Assembly (NCBI RefSeq): GCF_943734655.1
Contig: NC_071354.1
Location: 2,639,001-2,703,000, forward strand
From: Sabethes cyaneus
Lineage: Eukaryota; Arthropoda; Insecta; Diptera; Culicidae
Reading direction: 5' to 3'
Length of the DNA stretch: 64,000 nt
The notes beneath the pieces are model-generated. The model had not been told where the DNA came from, ran no database searches, and saw only the letters and a program-made list of their open reading frames with translations. The number at the start of each line of letters is the position of its first letter. Within the stretch, counting starts at the first letter, position 1. Positions 46,398 to 56,574 of the stretch are shown piece after piece. Made by a program: the position numbers and the translations under genes.

Positions 46398-47644
46398 TCC
46401 AGCTTTTACGAGCCATAATATTGTCAATTGCAAGGAAAATTGTACCATCCAAAGTGCGATTTCGCTCATCAAAGTGCTATATTGCATTAAATCGTTTCGG
46501 TATCATCGGCGCACTTTTTCGTTATCTTCCAAGCAAATTGAAATTCCTTTGTAGTTCTTTATATTGTCAATTGCAAGGAAAATTGTACCATCCAAAGTGC
46601 GATATCGCTTATAAAAGTGCTATTTTGCATTAAATCGTTTCGGTATCTTCGGCGCACTTATTGCTCGGAAGATAACGAAAAAGTGCGCCGAAGATACCGA
46701 AACGATTTAATGCAAAATAGCACTTTTATGAGCGATATCGCACTTTGGATGGTACAATTTTCCTTGCAATTGACAATACAAAAATAAAGCTTTGTGATTT
46801 TCAATAATATCGATACGAATATTTGAACTTCTTCATAGATCGATACTCGCATTTAAAACATTTTCTTTGTCAGTAATTTGATAAAAATCTTTAAAGATAT
46901 TACACTAAATTTTGTTCAGTATGAGAGTATCGCAAAAAATTTAAGTTTCTTCGCAGATATTTATCTAAAACTACTTCTGTTTTGATATCATTGTATCTTT
47001 TAACATTGATAAAGGATAATGAAGAATGGCATCGATGCGTATACATGTGCATATATGATGTATGTTCAACCCGAAATTAACAATATGTTGGCCGAATCAT
47101 TTGAACTGAGCACTGAACCCAAACATCTTCTTTTGCCAGTTTCGCCAAATTAGTTCGCGACTCTCGTACATTTTAATCTAAGCTCCTCAAGAGTAGTCGT
47201 AGATCTGAGGATTAGTAGTACAGTTTAGAAATTGCATGGGTTCGAAACTTGCCCTGGCCAAAAATAAAAACAAACAAAAAATACGTAAAGATTAATAACG
47301 AATTGGCGACAGAAATTGATATTTATTTTCGAAGATGACGGTTGATATCGATATTTTGGTGAAGATCTTTATAAAGTAAACTTTAATTTTCTATTAAGTT
47401 TGTAGAAATTTCTTTTAGAAATGGTAACGATCGCCATCGATTTTCTCTATTGGTGTCTTTAAAGACTGATATATCGAAAAATGAAGAAACATGAAGAAAT
47501 GGTTGCCCGGGACTTCGGATGGTACAATTTTCCTTGCAATTGACAATATTTGATATTTTAGCAATACATCGCACGTTTTCTTTCCGTTCGTTCCTTTGGT
47601 TTTACCGTGAAAATGTCAAATATTATGGCTCGTAAAAAGCTGGA
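46398..47644. mobile_element. Foldback MITE family 2, copy split by family 1 sequence
   Basis: The left end tccagcttttacgagccata (46,398) stops at about 46,418, and the rest (acatcgcacgttttctttcc to gctcgtaaaaagctgga) resumes at about 47,548-47,644. The intervening block of about 1.1 kb begins with a family 1 left end (ttgtcaattgcaaggaaaat) and finishes with a family 1 right end (ttttccttgcaattgacaat). Confidence 0.65.
46563..46777. mobile_element. Foldback MITE family 1, near-perfect copy
   Basis: A 215-base palindrome with termini attgtcaattgcaaggaaaa and its inverse. The arms pair almost without mismatch apart from a short centre near gctcggaagataacg. It lies inside the block that interrupts the family 2 MITE. 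Confidence 0.88.
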
Positions 47645-47691
47645 TAGTGTCATATCGATATCAGTTATTTGTAGTTCATCAGTTGTCGACC

Positions 47692-47823
47692 AACATTTGA
47701 AAGGAGCGGATAAGCCAACTGTCAAACAGAACGAGTGAGAGTTCATTTTCCTATGCTGCTCCGGCAAAAAAATAACTCGCTCGATCTGTTTGACAGTTGG
47801 CTTATCCGCCCTTTTCAAATGTT
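47692..47823. mobile_element. Small foldback MITE
   Basis: A left arm of about 45 bases (aacatttgaaaggagcggat, agccaactgtcaaacag) is repeated inverted at 47,777-47,823, around a centre of about 40 bases. Confidence 0.75.
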
Positions 47824-48132
47824 AAGCCTAGTATCCAGCTGAAAAGAAAACAGCTCAAGAAAAAATGCTGGTATTTACCGAAGAAATTTTGACAACTGCA
47901 AGGCAAGCAATTATCTGTCATTTTTTCTTGTGGTAATAATTGCGCCGGATATTATTCCGTACGGAAAAGTGACGTTTCAATTCACTAGCATGTAAAACTG
48001 CGCCATCTGAAAGTAAAACAATATTTCTTGTGAGGTGCATACTGGTAAAGAAATCGCAAACGGAAAATCTTTTCTTTAGCATTTCTTGGCCTATCTTTTT
48101 GCCCATTTCTTTTCAGGTCGATACTAGGCTTT
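47824..48132. mobile_element. TIR element, about 309 bp
   Basis: Left end aagcctagtatccagctgaa and inverted right end (read inward) aagcctagtatcgacctgaa, continuing to aaagaaa on both sides. No coding capacity. Confidence 0.7.
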
Positions 48133-48701
48133 AGTCGACAGTTCTGTTTTCATAAACGTATCGCGATGCTATAAGGTATCGATACTCTCACTAGTATCGC
48201 CATGCAGATATTATGGCATCACTGCCTGACAGTCGCATTTCTTGCCTGGTGTTGACTCTGGCTGACAGTTGTGTCAATTGCATCAAAGCGTTCGGATCGG
48301 ATCTGAGGGCGTGTGTGTCGCGTGGTGTATGATTGAAATCTGCTCTGCTGTGGTGGAAATCGTTTTATTCATTTTTCGACGCCGTAACATCCTACACCCA
48401 AACGATTTCCAGTAGCGCAGCAGTAATCTAAGTTAGCTTATGGTGAGCTTATCCGGGCAAGAGCGGATCAATCGACAGAATTCCGGCGGTAACAACGTAT
48501 AGGCTTAGAAAAGTTAAACCCGAACGACGTCAGTGAACTGAAGCCAACTAAATGGTCTGTGAATAAAATTAGTTGTAGCGCAGAGAGGTGGAAAAGCAGA
48601 AAAAATCGACGTATGTATTGCACAGGTGTGTGCTAGAGGAACACTTGCTGTTTTTGCTTGCAAAATTCCCCTTTGACCGGAAGCTGTTGATGCCATCAAA
48701 G

Positions 48702-49000
48702 GTAAGTTTCGTTAAAACGTTGAGACTCAGAAGTTTCCAGTCGGGTTGGTTGCAACATTATTACATTTTTATACTTGTGCTTTGGTAGTATTGGGACATA
48801 GAGTAAGTCTATGTCTTGAGTAAGTAAAATTAAGGACCTCACCCACAACCAAATTATCGTAGTTTGATACCATTGTCATTTAAACTGCCGTAAACCCCTA
48901 AATTTTATGCCGCATAATGTGTCACAAACCTAAACGTCATCGTTTATTGTGCAATGACTAATGTTTTTCTTTTTCATGCCTCTCTTTGTTTTGCTTTCAG
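48702..49000 (+). other. Predicted 5' UTR intron of GlcT
   Basis: Donor AAAG|gtaagt at 48,701-48,702 and acceptor ttgctttcag ending at 49,000. The upstream exon probably starts in the more GC-rich stretch around 48,240-48,420. Transcript support is needed to fix the start. Confidence 0.5.
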
Positions 49001-49555
49001 GAAAGTAGTTGAACATTTACCAAGCGGGTTGACCCGGGAGCCCTTTTAACGGCCTGCCGCTATCTTGCTGCTCCCCGTCTGGTTCGTCGTGTGTGCCGAC
49101 TAATAATCTAATCATGATATGTGTGTATGCGTAACCGTTGACCCCGGAGTATAAGCGAACTGCTGACAGAGGAATTCAACAGAAACAGCGAATGCTTCCT
49201 CGATATGCCTCTTTTTTCAACACCCAGGCATTCCCGAACGTGTTATCAGACGTGTAGTAACCACGAAACGACAATGACGACGTTCGTTGTCTGCATCATC
49301 GATGAGTATTAACTAAACAGTATCGGATTACTGAGCAACTAGAGAAGGCGAGTAATAGCGACGTGCGTGCGTTTGTGTTCATATCTATGAAGACTGTGGT
49401 TCTGCTTAGAACGATCGAATTCACAAATAATCTGTTGTGTTCAATTTGTTGTCACGCATCAACTAAGTTTCAAGTGCTCCGCTAGAAACCTACTTTAGCA
49501 GCGAAAGTGAACCGACTAACATTCCCTCGGTAGGTTTGACCGTAGGTACTCAATC

Positions 49556-49582
49556 ATGTTAAAATCATGCCGACAACAATGA
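49556..49582 (+). promoter_or_regulatory. Upstream ORF overlapping the GlcT start
   Basis: An ATG at 49,556 opens an eight-codon frame ending at TGA 49,580-49,582. It overlaps the annotated GlcT ATG (49,567) in another frame. Its stop overlaps a second in-frame GlcT ATG at 49,579 in the arrangement ATGA, which could allow termination-reinitiation at Met5. Confidence 0.55.
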
Positions 49583-50769
49583 TTACCGTTGTTGAGTGTT
49601 TAGCAATTGGAATTCTAATATTTTGGTGCGGCAAATGGATTGTTCATGCTATGGCCATCATTCATGGAAAGCTGAAATTGCACAAAAAAATTACGTCTGC
49701 TAATCAACCACGCGAGGTTCCTTATCCTTCGGTGTCGATTCTGAAACCACTAATGGGTGTTGATCCGAATTTGACCAGTAACTTGGAGACGTTTTTCCTC
49801 ATGGACTACCCGACGTACGAGCTGCTTTTTTGTATAGAATCTTCGGATGATCCGGCTATCGACGTTGTTAATAGGTTGCGAGAAAAGTATCCCAACATCG
49901 AAACATCACTACTGTTGGGTGGCTCAAACGTTGGAGTAAACCCGAAAGTGAACAACTTAGCACCAGGCTATCAGGTGGCCAAGTACGAGCTGGTAATGAT
50001 TTCCGATGCCGGCATTCGTATGAAAAGTGATACATTAACGGACATGGTCAATCATATGACCGAACGAGTAGGATTAGTTCATCAAATGCCATTTGTTTGC
50101 GACAGGGAAGGATTTGCGGCTGCCTTCGAGAAGATTTACTTTGGAACGGTTCAGTCAAGGATATATCTTTGCGCGGATTTACTTGGCATTATCTGCCACA
50201 CTGGAATGTCCTGCCTTATGCGGAAAGATGTTCTCGACGAGCTAGGAGGAATCCAAGCATTCGGTTGCTATCTGGCGGAGGATTTCTTCCTAGCCAAAGC
50301 TTTCAGTGACGCCGGATGGAAGCTCACCATCAGTAGTCAGCCCGCCTGGCAGAACTCGGGCATTTGTGATATTAGCAGCTTTCAGGCGCGGCTTACTCGC
50401 TGGGCCAAGCTGCGAGTGGCGATGGTTCCTACGACCATTTTGCTCGAACCGCTTTCCGAGTGCATCATCGTCGGAATGTTTGCCTGTTGGGCAGCGAAGA
50501 TTCTACTGCGATGGAATCCTCTGGTGTTCTTTCTCATACACACGTTGTTCTGGTTCCTTTCCGATTGGGTTCTACTTTCAATCATTCAGAACGGATCTCT
50601 TCCGTTCAATAAATTTACCTTCTTAATCGGTTGGGCCTTCCGAGAGCTGAGTGGGCCGTACCTCTTTTTCAACGCCTTGTGGAATCCGGCCATCAGATGG
50701 AGAACCAGAGTCTACAAACTAGCTTGGGGTGGAGTGGCATACGAGCTGACATCCCAGATTAAATCGTAG
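49567..50769 (+). CDS. GlcT: Ceramide glucosyltransferase
   Basis: Transfers glucose from UDP-glucose to ceramide on the cytosolic Golgi face to make glucosylceramide. A single coding exon of 400 residues, close to the animal family length. The N-terminal membrane segment is about residues 6-32; the GT21 motifs are intact: ESSDDP (D94/D95), ISDAG (D147), LAEDFF (D239) and the (Q/R)xxRW motif in QARLTRW (R278, W279). Hydrophobic segments at about 290-345 and a C-terminal half rich in Trp/Phe match the family. The 5' UTR is spliced (intron 48,702-49,000) and a short overlapping upstream ORF sits at the start. Met5 (49,579) is an alternative start. Poly(A) signal at 50,928. Confidence 0.97.
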   Translation: MPTTMITVVECLAIGILIFWCGKWIVHAMAIIHGKLKLHKKITSANQPREVPYPSVSILKPLMGVDPNLTSNLETFFLMDYPTYELLFCIESSDDPAIDVVNRLREKYPNIETSLLLGGSNVGVNPKVNNLAPGYQVAKYELVMISDAGIRMKSDTLTDMVNHMTERVGLVHQMPFVCDREGFAAAFEKIYFGTVQSRIYLCADLLGIICHTGMSCLMRKDVLDELGGIQAFGCYLAEDFFLAKAFSDAGWKLTISSQPAWQNSGICDISSFQARLTRWAKLRVAMVPTTILLEPLSECIIVGMFACWAAKILLRWNPLVFFLIHTLFWFLSDWVLLSIIQNGSLPFNKFTFLIGWAFRELSGPYLFFNALWNPAIRWRTRVYKLAWGGVAYELTSQIKS

Positions 50770-50927
50770 CTTAGCATCGGCACTAAGAAGAACGCAATCA
50801 TCGTACTCTCCCATCTCACCTCCCCTGTCCCACATTCATCTGTTGTTGTCTCTTTTGTATAAAGTTCATCCAAAACGCCTCGTATGTATATTTTTGAAAC
50901 TTTTACTAGAAAAGTTTGTTTTAGAAT

Positions 50928-50933
50928 AATAAA
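50928..50933 (+). terminator. Poly(A) signal of GlcT
   Basis: AATAAA 159 bases after the stop codon. Confidence 0.6.
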
Positions 50934-50939
50934 CGAGGA

Positions 50940-52915
50940 TAATTCGAAGCTGTTAATCTGTTCCCTCTCCCCAAGCTCGCATCCATTTGTTTGTAAATAT
51001 TTATTGACCAGTAAACCAGAACAAAATGCAACTTCGGCTAAACAAAACCATTAAGCCTGCTCTTGCTCTTCTCTAATGCCTACATTCTAGTAGTACACAG
51101 GAGATCGATGCAATATCAAAGTGAAAATCGATAACTCACGACTAATAAAGAGCGTACTAGTGATAGCAACAAAACTATTACGATTAATATTTTCCCTTTC
51201 GTGTGTCTGACTCATGTTTGAAGAAGTTCCAGTACCCTCTGTCTGAAACGCCGTCGTATGTTGGGTGAATAGTGGCTCTAATGAAACAGGTTACCAAACA
51301 CCGCTGATTACTCACGGTTTTATTTGCTCTTTAATCAGCGCAAGCATATCTTATCTGCCTCCCAACAGGTACCGTTCATGCGACTGGTTCGTTCGTACTG
51401 TATTTTTGGTCATCGGAAAAATGATTCTTTGGTTTTTCGGCATGTGCCTACGAAAAATTCGGTTATTTGCTTTTGAAGCAGACTAAACGATATGCTAAAC
51501 CTTTATTGAATCAATGATAGGTTGAAAATATCTATTTTTATTTTACATCCAGTTTTTACGAATGCCTGTCTTTTAAGTAAACACTGTAATGGGCTTGCTA
51601 AGTAGAAACCGATATTGATGATTTTTGTATTTTAATGAATGGGTATGTATAGTTTAACATATCCATCAAAGCCATTTTTAGAATAAAAGGCAACGGCTAC
51701 GTGCATAGCGTTAGGTATCAACACTACGTGACGGGCACCGACACTGATAACACCAATGAATTTCGACATTGTTTGATTTAATCGAAAACCTTTCGAAAGA
51801 TATGGAAAACTTAGGTAACGTAAAAAAAGAAATTTCAATTATCTGAAGTATGCGCTTAGGGGGCAGGGAGTGAGATATCTACGGCTGCCTGTTTAATAAT
51901 TTGAAAATCATCACACAACTAGTCTTTTTCTATTGTGCCTTGAACATGTAGTTTATTTTTCTAAATATAAAGCCTGATATTGCAGATAGACCTTTATCCG
52001 ACCCGTCTTTTTAGCAGTAGTAATCAAATCAAGTAAAAGTTGTTAAAGATAATGTTTCCACCGTTTTCAAAACTCGAAATTACAAAAGGGATTATTGCTT
52101 TGGAACTTTAGAACTCAAAGATCGTCAGATTCAACGTACAGAAACAAAAATGATTTCCGCATTCATTGGCCCCTACTTAACGTAGGAAATCTCCTTATTA
52201 CGGTATGCTCCTTGACCTCAAAATCTGTAAACTAACTTTAGCTAGACAAGATTTATAGTGTGGCTTTAAAAAAATCGGAGTAAACTTCTAGAAGGTCTCG
52301 TTTTATCTTCCGAAAGTTTTATCTATCGAAAAACGTTAGTCAAAAATCACCTTACATTGCTGAGCAAGGTGAACTTATACAATGTAAAACACCGGTAGCG
52401 GTCGTTATACATACCTACAACAAATTTGAACGCTCTAATAATATTCCACGGAAAACGTAAGCCAAAAGGCCGACGCGTTAGGTGCTGACTGATAAGAGTC
52501 TGAACGGATTTGGTTCCACCGAATTGTGACTCGTGTCGTGATAACAGTAACCGAAGCTACAAAAAAGACCGTTGAGACGAGCATCTTTCGTCGGCTTGTA
52601 CATATTTGCTTGCATCAGTAATAAATTATGCATTCGTATTTGATTTTTCTGTTTCGCTGGGGATTTATATGGTGCGATAAGCCAAGAATTTCGTTTATGC
52701 GTGCATTCAGTCAACTGGAATAGCGAAAAATAATAACAAAAATTTGTCTGCTTTTTTAATCACAATTCATGCGGCTGACTTTTTATGCTGTCCTTGATCA
52801 GCAGTTTTGGGCGACGAGGAAGCCGTTAGCAAAACTATATCAACCTCAGTATGATGGAATCCGAAATCTCGATAGAATTAGTAACTGCCAACTCAACTAA
52901 GTTTTGCAGTACAGT
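50940..52915. other. Intergenic 3' of GlcT
   Basis: Unique-looking AT-rich sequence. ORFs up to 78 codons on both strands show no domain, splice or repeat support. Confidence 0.4.
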
Positions 52916-53196
52916 AGAACGCCCTTTTTACGTCCATTCATTTCATGTGATTTCTTTTTACGTCCACTTCTTACGTCCGAAATTTGAATTAACGTAGGGG
53001 CGACCAGGTAGACTTGATCCCTTGGGACACTTGATCCATTCATTGTTTCTCAGTAAATACAATGCTTTTTATGCAGAAAAAAATAAAGTTGTACATTTCA
53101 TTCAACTAATAAAATTGCAAAACAAAAATGTAATAAATTTTTACATTACAATGAAAATGTAATATAATAAGATTTGCAACGGAATAATTCTCTATA

Positions 53197-54174
53197 GGGG
53201 TGGTAGGGGCAATATGGGCCACCTAAGCAAAACGTTTCATAAAACATGTAGCGCGTAATCAAAATTCTAATAATTGCCATAAACTTACGATTTGACATGT
53301 CTTTGATAAATTAACAATGTTAGAATATTGCTTGACTATGAACAGCCATCAAATTTAAATGTTTAAAAAATGATACTTTTTGCTTCGTTCAAAACCCATA
53401 CGGGGCATAATGGGCCACCATACGGGGCAATATGGGCACGTTAGTTAAACTTATCATTTTAGCCAGTTTTTACTGGAAAATAACATAAAAGATTATATCA
53501 TATAGAAGAAAAGAGAAATGGTGACTATTTTGATTTCATTCAGCGGATGTTTAATGATTGTTTCTATTTAACGATTTTTTTTCAGTTGAACAACATAGGC
53601 AACATGGCAGTTGAAGTGGCAGGTAGATGAAAGACACAACTTTTGCTCTGTAAGCACTATTTTCGGGTTGATTGTTGCTTACAATTACGCAACATTATAC
53701 TTGACTGTGTCATTTTTATGTTTATATTACTTTCCAGCCTTTATTGGTTATGTACAAATACATTGCCAGGCATGCTCATTATGCCCCTTACAGCTATGCT
53801 AATCAAAAATAATTATAATAATGCGATAAAACAAAAAAAATATCTCAATTATACAAGGTATATATATGGTAATGGTAATATATGGTAATAGTAACCTTAC
53901 ATGGAGTGGAGAAATCCATAGCACGCAACAAATGGCTATAGAGCTTATTTTGTGGGTTGCAATTCTTATAGTATTTTTACAATCCTGAATCGGCTCGAGC
54001 TTTTTCTCAATATCTCAGACATGTCAACGAATTTGGACGTGATTTTTGTTGAGATGCTTATTAAGAACATTATCAACAAGTTCATTAATCAAATTAGCGA
54101 AATTGATTGCCCAATATGCCCAAACGAACGATGGCCCATTTTGCCCCGTATGCTCATTATGCCCCTATTACCCC
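53197..54174. mobile_element. TIR DNA element, 978 bp, TA-flanked
   Basis: The left end GGGGTGGTAGGGGCAATATG and the inverted right end GGGGTAATAGGGGCATAATG are bordered by TA on both sides. The interior repeats 'ggggcaatatgggc' words near both ends. Small ORFs of up to 103 codons (53,952-54,263) are not recognisable transposase. Confidence 0.72.
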
Positions 54175-54546
54175 TACTTCTTTTTTTAGTGAAGTCCAAT
54201 TTTTTGGCTACGGAGAATTGTCTTGAAATTTTTGAATTGATTTTCAAACAAAAAATTAGCTAAACATGTTTATTCATTGATGCTGTATACATTTTACAAT
54301 AAAACTTGTATACTTATATATTTTACCAAAATAATTTTCAGTAAAACTTACTACGACTGGTACACTTGATCCACATAGTTTCAGTGACACTCGATCCTTT
54401 TGTTAGGAAATGAAGAGCTTGCAGGCCGTTATGTCGTAAATAATAAAATGAACAATTCTCCATACTGTAAGCATTCGTTATTTAAAAATCACGAATAGTC
54501 CGGAGATCCAGTCAGAACGACCGCAAAAATGTTCAATTTGAATGTA

Positions 54547-55401
54547 AAGGGTGTCCCACATCAAATTGCATCACGGAAGAAACGCTGTAGAAAATTACCT
54601 AATTAACCGATTCTTTTCAAACTTTCAGACTACAAAATATAACTCATTAGTAAGCTTTTGGCATATTTGATTCATTCAACTTCAATACCATAACCGAATG
54701 CTCGCACCTTACGCTTAACTCCACTCAAAAATGTTTGTACAACCTAGCTACAGCTTCATCTGTAAGGAAATCCACCTTTTCTTCATGTCTTCTTCAGATT
54801 AGACTTCCTTGGGATGCTTCCATAGTGCCTGCTTCATAATAGGCCTAATGCCTTAGTTCCGGTGCGTTGGCCACTCCAATACATCCTTCGAATATTGGCA
54901 CAAAGATAGATCCGGCCAGAAGATCGTAGGGCCCTCGTGTTGCTTCGACAGAGGAAGCAGATGCTTCTGTAGACACTCTTTGAGGTAGATCTACCCGTTT
55001 ACAGTCCCGGTAGCCATGAACGGCACACTCCGTTTGTCACATGATGTATTTCTTGGCCAAATCATGTATTTCTTGACAAACTATGAAAATTTCAACATCC
55101 TTACTTTGTCTGGAAAATCAAACTTGTGCTGGGCGGTGAAATACAGTAGCCCCGGAAGCTGCCGGAAGTCTGCCTTGACGTAAGAGTTGAGGATTTTCCA
55201 GGTGCTTGCGCAAAATAAATTCGCGACTTTGCATTTCAGGTGACGCCATTTTTTCCAATTTTTGAAAAACTGACCGCGATCAAAATAGAGTGTAAACAAT
55301 ACACTCTAATCTATTTCTACTCAAATTTTCAAGAGAAACTACGCAATGGGTAATTTCCCACAGCGTTTCTTCCGTGGTGCAATTTGATGTGGGACACCCT
55401 T
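54547..55401 (-). mobile_element. Internally deleted mariner-like transposon
   Basis: Long TIRs of about 50 bases: aagggtgtcccacatcaaat on the left and its inverse on the right, continuing through cacggaagaaacgctgt. Minus-strand reading of 54,840-55,000 gives EGPTIFWPDLSLCQYSKD, a mariner catalytic Asp block, then stops and a WKHPKEV-type tail. Its insertion separates pogo-like sequence. Confidence 0.75.
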
Positions 55402-55559
55402 CAATGACACTTAAGCGATATGTGAGAAAACGAAAAAATGCTTCTGAAAAGATCATTTCCCAACCGGAGTACGGAGGAGCAACCCGTGCATGTTCTAAGG
55501 AAGAAGAAAGACTGCTCGAACGAAGAATTCATCTGAACAAAACAACTCATCTTCTTTGA
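55402..55559 (+). pseudogene. Pogo-type transposase remnant (HTH part)
   Basis: The plus frame reads MTLKRYVRKRKNASEK, then PEYGG and SKEEERLLERRI, the second helix-turn-helix and following region of CENP-B/pogo-like transposases. After 55,560 frames shift; a KPFLKASPRK...VRKRG segment near 55,635-55,690 looks like the protein's C-terminus. The catalytic core between is missing. Confidence 0.6.
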
Positions 55560-55829
55560 AGAATTCTATTAATCAAGTTCCAAAATCGATGATTCCGAAC
55601 AATACAATTATCAAAACATTTGAAGATATAAAACCATTTCTAAAGGCATCACCACGTAAAAATATGTGAAGAGTAAGAAAACGAGGAGATACACATCCTT
55701 ACACATGCACCAACGAAATTGAAGCTGGAGACTTCTCTGATTATTAAACAGGAAAAATATAATGCTTCAAAAATTAAAACCCACCGAAAAAGTTCTCGTC
55801 GCAAATTATAAAAGATGTCCAAAGCTATA

Positions 55830-56009
55830 GGGGAATGTCGTCGTGGTTAGGCCATCTTTTGGTCCACAAATCGCGTTTCAAAAGAAACTTTGGAAATTCC
55901 ACAAAGGTCTTATTAATTGTTCGTATTTAGACCTTTGTTAGATTTCCAAAGTTTCTTTTGAAATAAGATTTGTGGACCAAAAGTTGCCCCAACGACGACG
56001 ACATTCCCC
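55830..56009. mobile_element. Foldback MITE, 180 bp, TA-flanked
   Basis: Starts GGGGAATGTCGTCGTGGTTA and ends with an inverted partner (cgacgacgacattcccc), bordered by TA. The inner arms (gacctttgtt, ccaaagtttcttttgaaa, tttgtggaccaaaag) pair strongly. Confidence 0.82.
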
Positions 56010-56574
56010 TACAATTTTCTGTACTTTCCAATATATCCCATATCTTTTGTTTAGCGCTACGTATCACTAATTGATAAATTGTAGGTAGTAAGCTGTATTG
56101 TAAACTGCCGAAAAATTGAAAACCCAGGTTTTTTTCTAGTGGACTTTTGAGAAATATACATAAAACAAAATGGGGATCAAGTCTCCCTTGTTTCCGCTAC
56201 TCTTTTTTACGACTGAAATTTAAATTACCGTCATCTTTTTTGCGTCTGAAATTTAAGTTATTGTCCTCTTGTTTTACGTCCAAAATATGAATTATAGGGG
56301 AGGCAAACCGAGGCTTAAATGTATACATGTATGTTCATATCTCATGCGACCAACAAAAAAATCAAAAACTGCAATCGATCGAAAATCGAATCGAAATTAA
56401 AACCGATGAAGTTACTCATCCCGCCGGTTGCTCCGCCCAAAATTTTCCTGCCGTTTGATAACCTCTCCCAATCTTTTTTTTTTTTTGTATTTTAAAGTTT
56501 TTCGGATTACGTTTTTTGTATGCAAATTTTATTATTGAATCATACAATATTAGAATAAGTTCATTCTTTTATCA

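Larger units (their letters stand above)
52997..56195 (+). mobile_element. Pogo-like element carrying nested insertions
   Basis: The left border contains gtagacttgatcccttgg and the right border, inverted, gggagacttgatccccat. Further out on both sides the host repeats words of the type tttttacgtccgaaatttga. Between them are a pogo-type helix-turn-helix remnant (55,408-55,540) and a C-terminal PRK..RKRG remnant (55,640-55,700). The DDE catalytic core is absent. Insertions at 53,197-54,174, 54,547-55,401 and 55,830-56,009 account for much of the length. Confidence 0.55.

Noticed and set aside
53611..54263. ORFs of 63-103 codons inside the 978 bp TIR element
   Set aside because: AT-driven hydrophobic frames lacking transposase motifs such as DDE blocks or a helix-turn-helix.
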